This document shows, one piece after another, positions 8,097 to 18,054 of a stretch of DNA of 64,000 bases. Below the pieces are notes generated by a model, which saw nothing but the letters and a program-made list of their open reading frames with translations, did no database searches and was not told where the DNA came from. Made by a program: the position numbers and the translations under genes. How positions within the stretch are numbered: the first letter of the stretch is position 1; each line of letters begins with the position of its first letter. Origin of the DNA: Oscillospiraceae bacterium (GTDB taxonomy: Bacteria > Bacillota > Clostridia > Oscillospirales > CAG-272); assembly GCA_015064855.1 (NCBI GenBank), contig SVRK01000001.1, positions 140,196-204,195 of the forward strand, written 5' to 3'.

Positions 8097-11000
8097 TTAT
8101 TTTTCTTTGTTTTCTGCTAAAATTTTGTCCTTACCAACATCGTTTATATCCATAGTAAGAACCTTGGAAATACCTTTTTGAGGCATTGTAACACCATAGA
8201 GTCTATCGGCAATTTCCATAGTACCTCTACGGTGGGTAATGATAATAAACTGTGTTTGCTTTGAATAGCGCTTAATATATTGACCGAATCTATTAACGTT
8301 TACGTCATCAAGTGCTGCTTCAATTTCATCAAATACACAGAATGGTGTTGGATTAACCTTTAAAATAGCAAATAGTAAAGCAATAGCAACAAATGCCTGT
8401 TCGCCACCGGAAAGAAGCATTAAGCTCTTAATTACCTTACCTGGAGGCGCCGCCTTTATTTCTATTCCACAGTTTAAAACATCACTTTCATCGTTAAGTG
8501 AAAGCTCGGCATGTCCACCACCAAATAGCTCTTTGAATACAATATTAAAGTTTTCATTGATTGCTTCAAACGCAGTTACAAAGCTCTTTTTCATTTCATC
8601 TTCAAGATCAACGATAATCTTTAGTAAATCTTCCTTTGATTTACTCAAGTCGCTCAATTGACCATTTAAGTAATCGTAACGCTCCTTAACCTCTTTGAAT
8701 TCTTCTATTGCATTTGGATTTACATGTCCTAAATTTCTTAATTTATTTTTGCATTCGGTTGCTATAGCTAAAATTTCTTTATGATTTGCTTCATCAACTA
8801 AAGGATAATCAAGCGCTACCGCTGTTGAATATGTAAGACCATAATCATCATATAACTTTGCGGTCATTTTATCAAATTCATTATTCAACTGTTCAAGCTT
8901 GCTTTCGCTCATAGTGTGGGCGCGCAAAACATTTTCTCTCTTTGACAAAATATCTTTGTTTCTTTGATTTAAAGCATTTTTCTTTTGTTCAAAATCAAGC
9001 TCAAGATTTTGAAGTCTAATTCTTTCGTCCTCAAGACCTTGGAGACGCTTCTCAGCTTCTTCATAAAGCTCTCTGTTTTTAGCAGTTTTTTCAGACGAAG
9101 ATGAAACCTCAATTTTTAATTGCTCCATTTTATCATTGATAGCATTAATGTCGTTTAAAATCTCTTCTAAACGCATCTTAGAGTCGTTTATAGCGAGCTC
9201 TGCCGCCTCAATATCTTTTCTAATCTCGGCAATCTTTATCAAGTTTTCATTCAATTTTGCTTGTAAATTTTCAGCATTTTCAACATATTCATATTTTTTA
9301 ACGTCTAAATCAATACGAAGTGTTGAAATTTCTTCTATTCTTTCTTGGATTTTTTCTTTATTCTCGCGGTTTAGAACGAGTTCGTTCTTATTTTTTTCAT
9401 CCTCATCTACCAATTTTTGAGTATCAGATAGGAGTCCGTCAAGAATTTCTTTATTCAAACCAATTTGAGCAACAACTGTGTCATATTCGGTTTTTTCAGC
9501 CCTATAAAGCTTGTCAGTTAAATCATATTGTTGCTTTTGTCCAGCTTGTTTCGAGGTCAAAGTACGAAGCTCTTCACCAAGCTTTTGACCCTTAGATTTA
9601 ATATCTTCAAGGGCGGTAGATAACTTCTTTTCTTCGTCCTCGGCCTTTTTTATGTCATTGCTTCTCGAAAGTACAGTTCCCTCGTTTTTAACTGAACCTC
9701 CGGTGAATGAGCCGCCAACGTTGATTAACTGTCCATCCAGAGTAACGACCTTAACCTTATAATTTTGTTCCTTTGCCATCTCGGTGGCGTTATCAAGATT
9801 ATCAAATATCACGGTTCTGCCAAGCAAAGAAGAAAAGACCTTAGAAAATTTAGGTTCAAAGTCAATCAGTTCGTCGGCAACGCCGATATAACCCTTATAC
9901 TTCTTAGCATTTAGCATTTCTTGCGTAGGATTTTGTCCACTTACAGAAGACAATGGATAAAAGGTTGCCCTACCAACCTTTGCTTCTTTTAAAGCAGAAA
10001 TACAAGCTTTGGCTGTATTTTCATTATCAACAACGATATGTTGAAGTCCAGCACCTAGTGATGTTTCAATAGCGGAAATGTACTTTTCTGACACAGAAAT
10101 CAAAGTTGAAACAGGACCATATACAGTGTTCGCACCACGAATTTCGCCGCTGTTATATGCATTCATTACATAGCCAACGCTCTTTGTATAGCCATCAAAT
10201 AGCTCTTCCATGGCGGACAAAACCTTAATCTTCTCTTGTAGTGCAAGTTGGCTAGACTTAACACCATCCATTTCATCTTTAAGACCGTTATAGACTTCAG
10301 TTTTCTCTTCTATTTCTTTTTCTGTTACTGCAAGAGTATTTTCGATATCATTTAACGAATTCTCATAGTTTGCTAAAACCTTAGCATATGAATCCAATTT
10401 TTCATTTAACTTATCAAGAGTATCTTGATATTTTAAAATATCGTTATTTATGCTCTCTTTTCTTTCATCACCCGAAAATTGCGAATTTTCAAGAACTGAA
10501 AGCTTTACAATAATATCGTTTCGTCTTTCTTCTAATGATTTTTGCTCTGCAAATAATGATTCAAGTTGCTTTTCAGCATCAATTCTACTTTCATTACATT
10601 GATCGAATTCTTTTTTTAACGACTCTTGTAATAAATTAGCTTCGTCAAGTCTTAGACATATTGCCTTGTAAACATCTTCTTTTTCTTTAATTTCAGCCTC
10701 GCAAAGCTCTTTTTTTGTGTTAGCCTTTTCAAGCTCTTCGATTTGAACGCTTGAAAATACTTTTGCATGCTCAACGTTATTTTCCATAACCTTCAAATCA
10801 GAATTTAAATTTGAAAGTGTGGCGTTACAGCTCTTAATCTCTGTATATATTCTTTCTTTATCTCTACGAGTCTCTAAAAGCTTAGCATCAAGCGAAGCTT
10901 CTTGTGTTTCTATTTGTTTTATAGAGTTATCTGTCATTTCAAGCTCGTGTGCAGACAAGTTGTGAGTCTTTGTAAGCTTGGCAATCTCGTCCTTTGTATT

Positions 11001-11711
11001 TTGTGAATCATATATCCACAATGAAACATCGGCAACCTTTTTTCTTTCGTAAAGTTCATTGAATTTTTTTGCTTTTTCTGCTTCTTTTTCAAGTGGACCG
11101 ACACGCATAGCAAGCTCGTTGAATATGTCAAAAACTCTATCCATATTTTCTTGAGTCTGCTTTAATTTTCTTTCAGCCTCTTCTTTCTTATATCTAAATT
11201 TAGCAATTCCAGCAGCTTCTTCAAAGATATTTCTTCTGTCCTCACTCTTTTTAGATATAATTTCGGCTATTCTGCCCTGTCCGATAATTGAATATCCCTC
11301 ACGACCAACACCAGTGTTCATAAATAACTCATAAATATCTCGAAGTCTTACAGGATTTCTGTTGATTAGATATTCACTTTCTCCGGCTCTATAATAGCGT
11401 CTTGTAACGGTAATAGTATCATAAGGGCTATTTAATCTACCCTCCTCGGAGGAATTGTCAAATGTAACGGAAACCTCGGCATAACTCATTGGCTTTCTAA
11501 CCTCAGTACCAATAAAGATTACGTCTTCCATCTTTGAGCCACGGATATTTTTTGAGGAAAGCTCACCTAAAACCCATCTCATAGCATCAGTTATATTTGA
11601 TTTTCCACTTCCGTTAGGTCCAACTATAACGGTTGCGCCATCATCAAAATACAAGGTAGTTTTATCAGGGAAAGACTTAAAGCCTTGTAATTCAAGTGAT
11701 TTTAAACGCAT
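8097..11711 (-). CDS. smc: Chromosome segregation protein SMC
   Basis: Condensin ATPase that loads at ParB-bound sites and aligns chromosome arms, acting with ScpA/ScpB. The 1204-residue protein shows Walker A GPNGSGKSNI at 31-40, a long heptad-rich coiled coil rich in E/K (about 170-490), the hinge with its glycine-rich GGSFTGGSV, the returning coiled coil (about 680-1020), and the C-terminal head with the ABC signature LLSGGEQAF and Walker B CVFDEIEAAL. AGGAGG precedes the ATG. It overlaps the upstream radical SAM gene by 20 nt and is followed by ftsY. Confidence 0.98.
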   Translation of the reverse strand: MRLKSLELQGFKSFPDKTTLYFDDGATVIVGPNGSGKSNITDAMRWVLGELSSKNIRGSKMEDVIFIGTEVRKPMSYAEVSVTFDNSSEEGRLNSPYDTITVTRRYYRAGESEYLINRNPVRLRDIYELFMNTGVGREGYSIIGQGRIAEIISKKSEDRRNIFEEAAGIAKFRYKKEEAERKLKQTQENMDRVFDIFNELAMRVGPLEKEAEKAKKFNELYERKKVADVSLWIYDSQNTKDEIAKLTKTHNLSAHELEMTDNSIKQIETQEASLDAKLLETRRDKERIYTEIKSCNATLSNLNSDLKVMENNVEHAKVFSSVQIEELEKANTKKELCEAEIKEKEDVYKAICLRLDEANLLQESLKKEFDQCNESRIDAEKQLESLFAEQKSLEERRNDIIVKLSVLENSQFSGDERKESINNDILKYQDTLDKLNEKLDSYAKVLANYENSLNDIENTLAVTEKEIEEKTEVYNGLKDEMDGVKSSQLALQEKIKVLSAMEELFDGYTKSVGYVMNAYNSGEIRGANTVYGPVSTLISVSEKYISAIETSLGAGLQHIVVDNENTAKACISALKEAKVGRATFYPLSSVSGQNPTQEMLNAKKYKGYIGVADELIDFEPKFSKVFSSLLGRTVIFDNLDNATEMAKEQNYKVKVVTLDGQLINVGGSFTGGSVKNEGTVLSRSNDIKKAEDEEKKLSTALEDIKSKGQKLGEELRTLTSKQAGQKQQYDLTDKLYRAEKTEYDTVVAQIGLNKEILDGLLSDTQKLVDEDEKNKNELVLNRENKEKIQERIEEISTLRIDLDVKKYEYVENAENLQAKLNENLIKIAEIRKDIEAAELAINDSKMRLEEILNDINAINDKMEQLKIEVSSSSEKTAKNRELYEEAEKRLQGLEDERIRLQNLELDFEQKKNALNQRNKDILSKRENVLRAHTMSESKLEQLNNEFDKMTAKLYDDYGLTYSTAVALDYPLVDEANHKEILAIATECKNKLRNLGHVNPNAIEEFKEVKERYDYLNGQLSDLSKSKEDLLKIIVDLEDEMKKSFVTAFEAINENFNIVFKELFGGGHAELSLNDESDVLNCGIEIKAAPPGKVIKSLMLLSGGEQAFVAIALLFAILKVNPTPFCVFDEIEAALDDVNVNRFGQYIKRYSKQTQFIIITHRRGTMEIADRLYGVTMPQKGISKVLTMDINDVGKDKILAENKEK

Positions 11712-12735
11712 CTTTAGATTCCTCCTTTTCTTTTAAAATTAATTGATATTGCATCAAATTATTATTTTCCTTAACTTTTATGTATTTAAATCCAAATGTC
11801 TTCTTTAATTTATCAACATTTTTCTTTTTGTTTCCTATAATTTGTGAAATACACCCATTTGCACATTCTATGTAAAGCGACTCTAATTTCATAAGAGATG
11901 AATTTTTTAGACTTTTAAAAATCAAATTATAATAGACTTGACTTTTAACCATCTCTCCTATTGATGGTGAATTTGGTCCTGCAATATATGAATCTTCAGA
12001 ATGAAGATTATCACTTTCGCATAGTCCAATCCTTAAACAAGGAATATTGTTTTTAATAAACACCTCTAGAACTTTTGCCGACCTTTCTACAGCCTCATCA
12101 AGAGAAATCGGTCTATATTCTCCATTGTTTGTTAAATCTTCTAGCTCGGTATTTTTAAAAACTAAAGTGGGATATATTCTTGTACCCGAAGCACCCAAGC
12201 GTGAAATTACTTTAGCAGTATAAATTTCATCTTGAATATTTGCGGACGGCAAGCCTATCATCATTTGTCCTACAAAGTTAATTTTAGCATTTTTTAACAG
12301 CTTTGTCGCGTTAATGGTATCAACTGCTGTGTGGCCTCTTTTTAGATATTTAAGAACCTCGTCATTCATTGATTGAACACCTAACTCAACACAGGTAATT
12401 GTATATTTTTTTAAAATTCTAATTATTTCCTCGTTAATGTAATCCGGACGTGTAGACATTCTAATGCCAATAGCCAATCCCTTGTCAACGTAGCCTTGTG
12501 CTTTGTCAAGAAGCCTTATCATTAAGCTTCTGTCAATACCGGTAAATGATCCACCAAAAAATGCAATTTCACATTCATCATCTTTATCAATAGTTGTAAG
12601 TGCTTGATTTATAATATTATCAACTACACTTTCATCAAATTGATATGTTCCTGATATAAAACGTTGATTACAAAATATACATTGATTGGGGCATCCTAAA
12701 TGAGGAATAAATATGGGTATATTTATATGTCTCAT
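11692..12735 (-). CDS. Radical SAM protein (Elp3-like, rnc-smc linked family)
   Basis: Predicted iron-sulfur enzyme using S-adenosylmethionine. The cluster motif CxxxCxxC is seen in LGCPNQCIFC at the N-terminus, followed by FFGGSFTGI, the barrel strands ITCVELGVQSM and VGQMMIGLPSA, and TRIYPTLV. It resembles the radical SAM half of Elp3-type proteins, but there is no acetyltransferase domain, so its substrate is unknown. Clostridia commonly carry such a gene between rnc and smc, as here. It overlaps both neighbours (4 nt with rnc, 20 nt with smc), so it belongs to the same transcript. Confidence 0.85.
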   Translation of the reverse strand: MRHINIPIFIPHLGCPNQCIFCNQRFISGTYQFDESVVDNIINQALTTIDKDDECEIAFFGGSFTGIDRSLMIRLLDKAQGYVDKGLAIGIRMSTRPDYINEEIIRILKKYTITCVELGVQSMNDEVLKYLKRGHTAVDTINATKLLKNAKINFVGQMMIGLPSANIQDEIYTAKVISRLGASGTRIYPTLVFKNTELEDLTNNGEYRPISLDEAVERSAKVLEVFIKNNIPCLRIGLCESDNLHSEDSYIAGPNSPSIGEMVKSQVYYNLIFKSLKNSSLMKLESLYIECANGCISQIIGNKKKNVDKLKKTFGFKYIKVKENNNLMQYQLILKEKEESKDAFKIT

Positions 12736-13439
12736 TTGACATCAAATAAAATAAGGGCTTCTTTTGCGGCAAATTGCTCCGCTTCTCTTTTTGTTTTTCC
12801 CTTACCCTTACCAACAACATTAGAATTGATTTTTACTTCGACCTCAAATGTCTTATTGTGATCCGGTCCTTCCTCGTTTACACAAAAATACTGTATTCTA
12901 TCATTGCCAAGAGCTTGTACAAACTGCTGAAGTGTAGTCTTATAATCATAATTAACATCACTACCGGATGTTTGAATTTCAAAATTAACAATAGGAATTA
13001 AAAATTTTGCAACGATTTCTTTAGAACCGGAATCTAAATAAATAGCAGCAAGCAAGGCTTCAAAGGCATTTTCAAGAATTTTAACATTTGTTCTTCCGTT
13101 AATTTCCTCACCTTTACCTAAATAAAGATAGTCACCAAGATTAATTTTATTTGCGAAACTTGATAATGACCTTGTACAAACCAATGAAGCTCTGGTTTTT
13201 GTAAGCTCGCCTTCTGCTTTATTAGAAAATTTTTCAAATAAATACTCACTTACTACAAGTGAAAGAACGCTATCACCCAAGAATTCTAAACGCTCATTAC
13301 ATTCACAAATAATTTTGTGAGATTTTTGCTCATATGCATAAGAAGAATGAGTAAGAGCGGTTTTTAGCATGTGCTTATCTTTAAAAATGTAACCGATTGC
13401 TTCTTCAAGTTTTTCTATCGGTAATGGGTAGTTACTCAT
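12732..13439 (-). CDS. rnc: Ribonuclease III
   Basis: Double-strand-specific endonuclease that processes rRNA precursors and structured mRNAs. The signature NERLEFLGDSVLSL is present near residues 45-58, with the second acidic motif in VKILENAFEALLAAIYLDSG. A C-terminal dsRNA-binding domain begins with the family's DYKTTLQQFVQ start and ends VGKGKGKTKREAEQFAAKEAL. At 235 residues both domains are complete. GGAGGAG precedes the ATG. It lies between plsX and the radical SAM gene; the usual acpP between plsX and rnc is missing. Confidence 0.97.
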   Translation of the reverse strand: MSNYPLPIEKLEEAIGYIFKDKHMLKTALTHSSYAYEQKSHKIICECNERLEFLGDSVLSLVVSEYLFEKFSNKAEGELTKTRASLVCTRSLSSFANKINLGDYLYLGKGEEINGRTNVKILENAFEALLAAIYLDSGSKEIVAKFLIPIVNFEIQTSGSDVNYDYKTTLQQFVQALGNDRIQYFCVNEEGPDHNKTFEVEVKINSNVVGKGKGKTKREAEQFAAKEALILFDVK

Positions 13440-13463
13440 TTTTCTCCTCCATAATTTAACATT

Positions 13464-14450
13464 TTATAAATTTGTAGACATTTTTTCTACTACGTTTAAG
13501 TCACAGTATTTTATTACCTGCTTGACGGCATTTTTTATATCTCTTTCCTTGGAGCTACCGTGTGCCTTGAAAACTGGCTTATTAAGTCCCAACAGCGGTG
13601 CGCCACCATATTTAGATGCATCAAACATTCTTTTAAATTGTTTTAGTTGCTTTTTCATACATACAAAGGCTGCTTTTGTGATTAAATTAGCTGTAAACAT
13701 ATCCTTTAACGATGAAAACATAAACATACCTAAGCCTTCTATCAACTTAAGAGTAATATTTCCTGTAAATCCATCAGTAACTAAAACGTCACAAGGACAA
13801 CTCGTAAGCTGCTTGGATTCAATATTTCCTATAAAATTTATATGCTCGTTATCCTTTAATAGCTGATATGCAGCTTGATGTACAGCGGTACCTTTTCTTT
13901 CTTCTGTACCGTTGTTTAACAAGCCAACTCTAGGCTTTTCGATATCAAACATTAAATGTGAATAAGCAGAGCCAATTATCGCCCATTGAAGTAAAATATC
14001 CTCTGTCACCTCTGGATTAGCTCCTGAATCAAGCATCAAAATAGGCTTATGAAACGGTAAAACAGTAGCAATCGCACTTCTTCTAACACCCTTGATTTTT
14101 CGAATCATGAGAGTTGAACCAACATGCAATGCGCCCGTGTTTCCTGCACTTAAAAACGCATCAACCGATCCATCCTTTAATAGCTTTAAGCCAACTGCCA
14201 TAGAGCTATCGCTTTTTTCCTTCATAACCACCATAGGGTCATCTTCCATAGTTACTTCTATATCAGTATGGACTATCTCAACGTTTTCTGGCAAAGTCTT
14301 GCCAATTTCAGTAAGTGAATTAAGAATAGCCTTTTTATTTCCTATCAAAGCTATCTTGACCTCGGGATTGTTTTCTGCAGCTACTACAGTACCTTTGACA
14401 ATTTCTAATGGTGCGTTATCTCCGCCCATTGCATCAATAGCTATTTTCAT
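13464..14450 (-). CDS. plsX: Phosphate acyltransferase PlsX
   Basis: Converts acyl-ACP to acyl-phosphate, the donor used by PlsY to start phospholipid synthesis; peripheral on the membrane. The start IAIDAMGGDNAP is the family hallmark. It is followed by SAGNTGALH, ATVLPFHKPILMLDSGAN, VGLLNNGTEERKG and VTDGFTGNITLKLIEG. Its 328 residues are typical. It overlaps trmFO by 4 nt and is followed by rnc. Unlike most plsX loci, neither fapR/fabD nor acpP is adjacent. Confidence 0.97.
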   Translation of the reverse strand: MKIAIDAMGGDNAPLEIVKGTVVAAENNPEVKIALIGNKKAILNSLTEIGKTLPENVEIVHTDIEVTMEDDPMVVMKEKSDSSMAVGLKLLKDGSVDAFLSAGNTGALHVGSTLMIRKIKGVRRSAIATVLPFHKPILMLDSGANPEVTEDILLQWAIIGSAYSHLMFDIEKPRVGLLNNGTEERKGTAVHQAAYQLLKDNEHINFIGNIESKQLTSCPCDVLVTDGFTGNITLKLIEGLGMFMFSSLKDMFTANLITKAAFVCMKKQLKQFKRMFDASKYGGAPLLGLNKPVFKAHGSSKERDIKNAVKQVIKYCDLNVVEKMSTNL

Positions 14451-15784
14451 TTTTCAATCTCGCTTTTTAAAGACTTAATTTTTTGAATTGCACGCTTTGC
14501 AATTTCTTCGTTCCTTGCTTTTTTTCCACCCTTAACCTTATAGCCAAGAGGTGCAACTATTCCAAAATTTGCGTTCATAGGTTGAAAATTACCAGAAAAT
14601 GCACCATTTTCTACAAAATGTGACAAAGCACCGATTACTGTTTCATCAGTAAAGTCTAGTAGTTCTGTGCCTTTAGCTAGTCTTGCTGCATTAATACCTG
14701 CAACAAATCCTGACGAAGCAGACTCAATATATCCTTCAACTCCGGTCATTTGACCTGCAAAGAAAACGTTTGGATTTGAACGAAGTGAATAAAATTTTGT
14801 TAAATATTTAGGCGAATCGATATAAGTATTTCTATGCATTACTCCATATCTTAAAAACGTTGCATTTTCAAGTCCTGGAATTTTAGAAAATACTCTTTTT
14901 TGTTCACCAAAGGTTAGATGTGTTTGAAACCCTACAAGATTGTACATTGTTCCGTTTTGGTTTTCCTTTCGTAACTGAACAACCGCAAAGTAGGTTTCTT
15001 TAGTTTTGGGGTGTTCTATACCTACAGGCTTCATAGGGCCGAACAAGAGTGTCTCAAAGCCACGCTTTGCCATAACCTCGACAGGCATGCATCCCTCAAA
15101 AACCGTAAGCTTTTGAGAATCGCTGTCAAAATCGTGTAGTTCTGCCTCTTGAGCAGATACGAGAGCCTCATAAAATTCTTTATATTCAACCTCACTCATA
15201 GGACAGTTGATGTAATCAGCATCACCCTTATTGTATCTCGAAGCAAAAAATGCCTTTGACATATCAATAGAGTCAAATTCAACAATAGGTGCTGCGGCAT
15301 CAAAGAAATGTAACCCATTAAGTCCCATTTCATCTTTCATATATTTTGCTAATTTGTCAGAGGTTAGTGGTCCCGTTGCAATTACAGTAATTTCGGAAGG
15401 ATTAATTTCCACAATTTCTTCCTCAACAACAGTAATATTGGGATGATTTTTTATTCTTTCAGTTATATATTGAGAAAAAGCTTCTCTATCAACTGCAAGA
15501 GCGGAGCCTGCCGCAACTCTATTATTATCTGCCGCTTCCATTATAATCGACTCCATTTCACGGAGTTCTGCCTTTAAAACGCCTATTGCATTTGAAAGCT
15601 CATCAGAACGAAGAGAGTTTGAACATACAAGCTCGGCAAAATTCTTGTTATGGTGAGCAGGAGTATATTTCTGTGGCTTCATCTCATAAAGATTAACCTT
15701 TATTCCTCTTTTTGCAGCTTGGTATGCCGCTTCGCAGCCAGCAAGTCCTGCACCTATAACATTTATACTTTTTATTTCAGCCAT
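14447..15784 (-). CDS. trmFO: Methylenetetrahydrofolate--tRNA-(uracil-54-C5)-methyltransferase
   Basis: Folate- and FAD-dependent enzyme that forms ribothymidine at position 54 of tRNAs in Gram-positive bacteria. The FAD dinucleotide motif INVIGAGLAGCEAA is at the N-terminus, then NLYEMKP, ELVCSNSLRS and, near the C-terminus, FFAGQMTGVEGYIESASSG. The frame opens at 15820 inside topA, but family alignment and the junction TAGTATG put the start at 15784, 1 nt after the topA stop, giving 445 residues. The topA-trmFO pair is a standard Firmicutes arrangement. Confidence 0.96.
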   Translation of the reverse strand: MAEIKSINVIGAGLAGCEAAYQAAKRGIKVNLYEMKPQKYTPAHHNKNFAELVCSNSLRSDELSNAIGVLKAELREMESIIMEAADNNRVAAGSALAVDREAFSQYITERIKNHPNITVVEEEIVEINPSEITVIATGPLTSDKLAKYMKDEMGLNGLHFFDAAAPIVEFDSIDMSKAFFASRYNKGDADYINCPMSEVEYKEFYEALVSAQEAELHDFDSDSQKLTVFEGCMPVEVMAKRGFETLLFGPMKPVGIEHPKTKETYFAVVQLRKENQNGTMYNLVGFQTHLTFGEQKRVFSKIPGLENATFLRYGVMHRNTYIDSPKYLTKFYSLRSNPNVFFAGQMTGVEGYIESASSGFVAGINAARLAKGTELLDFTDETVIGALSHFVENGAFSGNFQPMNANFGIVAPLGYKVKGGKKARNEEIAKRAIQKIKSLKSEIEK

Positions 15785-15785
15785 A

Positions 15786-18038
15786 CTATTTTTCTTCTGT
15801 TTTGTATCCACACTTCTCATTTGAGCAATATGAATAATCTCTATTTTTCTTTTTAAGCATCATTCCCGAACAAACAGGACATTTTTCTTCGGTTGGAATA
15901 TCCCAAGTTGAAAACTTACATTTCGGGAACGAAGAACAACTATAAAACTGTTTTTTGCTCTTTGTAAATTTAGTAACAATTTCTGAACCGCAAATTGGAC
16001 AATTCAAATCAAGCTTAGTATCCTTTGCCTTAGTGTTTTTACATTTAGGATAGTTCGAGCAAGCATAGAAATCACCGAATTTGCCTTGTCTTACAACCAT
16101 ATCTGAACCACATATTTCGCACTTGAAATCCACCTTAATTTCGGGCTTTGATACGGTATCCTTTCCGTCCTCGGTTAGGGTTTTTGTATTTTTGCAGGTT
16201 GGATAGTTAGGACAAGCGGCAAATTTACCAAATCTACCATTTTTTATAACCATCTTGCTGCCACAAAGCTCACAAATAATATCGGTTTCTTCTACAGGAA
16301 CCTCTATTTCTTTTTCGCCAAGGACAACATTTGCTTTTTCAAGTGAAACCTTGAAATCTTTATAAAAGTCACCAAGCACATCCTTCATAGTCACGCTACC
16401 ATTAGCAATAATATCAAGGTTGTTCTCCATATTAGCTGTAAACTGATAGTCAACAATTTCAGGAAAATGCTCATTCATCAGCTTGGTTGTAACCTCACCA
16501 AGAGGTGTTGGCTTTAAGTATCTACCTTCACGTGCAACGTAGCCTCTTGAAATAATAACAGTAATAATAGGCGTGTACGTACTAGGGCGACCAATTCCCT
16601 TTTCCTCAAGAAATTTAATAAGCGATGCTTCGTCATAACGAAGTGGCGGCTCAGTAAAATGCTGTGCCGGTTCGATACTCTTTGATGAAAGTTGTTCATC
16701 TTTGCATAAATTTGGCAACTTGTTCTTTTCAAAAATGCCGCTATCAGCATCCGCATTATCAACGTTTTCAATATCACCGTAAATTGCAGTATATCCAGCG
16801 AACAACACTGTATTACCAACAGAACGAAAATTATATCCATTATTTTCAAGATCAACAACAACCGTATCAATTTGAGCTGATGCCATTTGGCTAGCCAAAA
16901 AGCGTTCCCAAATCAACTTATATAGCTTATATTGGTCGGTTGTTAAATATTTTTTAACCTTATTCGGTTCAAGTGTAACCTTTGAAGGTCTAATTGCTTC
17001 GTGCGCATCTTGTGCATTGTTTTTAGATTTAAAGATTCTTGATACAGACGGATAATACTTTTCGCCAAATTTATCAAGGATATATTCTTTAGCGGATGCT
17101 TGCGCTTCTTGTGAAATTCTTAACGAATCTGTACGCATATAGGTAATCAAACCCTGTGCACCACCATTTTCAGCACCCAAATTAATACCTTCATAAAGCT
17201 CTTGAGCTATTTTCATAGTTCTTTGAGATTGAAAATTATACTTTTTAGATGCTTCTTGTTGCAAGGTAGAAGTTATAAACGGCGGCTGTGGTGCGCGTGG
17301 TTTAGTAGTACGCTTAACCTCGGAAACTATAAATTCCGCATTTAACTCATTTAAAACCTTATCTATCTGTTTTTTATCAGATAACTTAACCTTTTTACCT
17401 TTTTTACCATAGAAATGAGATATAACATTCCTATTTTTTGCGGTTTTTAGGTTAGCAGTAATAGTCCAATACTCACTTGGAACAAATTTTTTGATTTCCT
17501 CTTCTCTTTCTACGATTATTTTCGTAGCAACAGACTGAACGCGTCCTGCAGAAAGTCCACTCTTGATTGTTTTCCAAAGGAATGGGCTAATTTGATATCC
17601 AACAATTCTATCAAGAATTCTTCTTGCTTGCTGAGAGTTAACCAAATTAACGTCAATGCTTCTTGGATGCTTTATAGCTTCCTTAACTGCGGACTTTGTA
17701 ATTTCGTTAAAGGATATTCTTTTTGCTTTTTTAGCATCATCGCCAATAATTGACGCTAGATGCCAAGAAATCGCCTCGCCCTCTCTATCAGGGTCAGTTG
17801 CAAAGAATATTTTATCAGCATTTTTAGCTTCTTTTTTAAGTTCTTTTATTAAATCGCCCTTGCCTCTTATATTGATGTAATGTGGCTCGAAGCCATTCTC
17901 CGTATCAATACCAAGTGTTGACTTGGGCAAGTCTCTTACGTGACCAACGGATGCAATTACTTTATAATTAGATCCCAAATAACTTTTTACCGCACCTATT
18001 TTTCCGGGTGATTCAAGTATTACAAGATTATTTGCCAT
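15786..18038 (-). CDS. topA: DNA topoisomerase I with four C-terminal zinc ribbons
   Basis: Type IA enzyme that relaxes negative supercoils. It has the TOPRIM domain (LVILESPGKIGAVK; acidic DPDREGEAISWHL), the catalytic tyrosine in the family's TYMRTDSLRIS, and the RPSTYTPI motif. The C-terminus carries four four-cysteine ribbons beginning at CELCGSKM, CEICGSDM, CPICGSEI and CPVCSGMM; the fourth is degenerate in spacing (CSNEKCGY). It is 750 residues, within the usual range for Firmicutes. dprA lies 16 nt upstream and trmFO directly downstream, both normal neighbours. Confidence 0.97.
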   Translation of the reverse strand: MANNLVILESPGKIGAVKSYLGSNYKVIASVGHVRDLPKSTLGIDTENGFEPHYINIRGKGDLIKELKKEAKNADKIFFATDPDREGEAISWHLASIIGDDAKKAKRISFNEITKSAVKEAIKHPRSIDVNLVNSQQARRILDRIVGYQISPFLWKTIKSGLSAGRVQSVATKIIVEREEEIKKFVPSEYWTITANLKTAKNRNVISHFYGKKGKKVKLSDKKQIDKVLNELNAEFIVSEVKRTTKPRAPQPPFITSTLQQEASKKYNFQSQRTMKIAQELYEGINLGAENGGAQGLITYMRTDSLRISQEAQASAKEYILDKFGEKYYPSVSRIFKSKNNAQDAHEAIRPSKVTLEPNKVKKYLTTDQYKLYKLIWERFLASQMASAQIDTVVVDLENNGYNFRSVGNTVLFAGYTAIYGDIENVDNADADSGIFEKNKLPNLCKDEQLSSKSIEPAQHFTEPPLRYDEASLIKFLEEKGIGRPSTYTPIITVIISRGYVAREGRYLKPTPLGEVTTKLMNEHFPEIVDYQFTANMENNLDIIANGSVTMKDVLGDFYKDFKVSLEKANVVLGEKEIEVPVEETDIICELCGSKMVIKNGRFGKFAACPNYPTCKNTKTLTEDGKDTVSKPEIKVDFKCEICGSDMVVRQGKFGDFYACSNYPKCKNTKAKDTKLDLNCPICGSEIVTKFTKSKKQFYSCSSFPKCKFSTWDIPTEEKCPVCSGMMLKKKNRDYSYCSNEKCGYKTEEK

Positions 18039-18054
18039 ATGTGTTCCTTTCCTG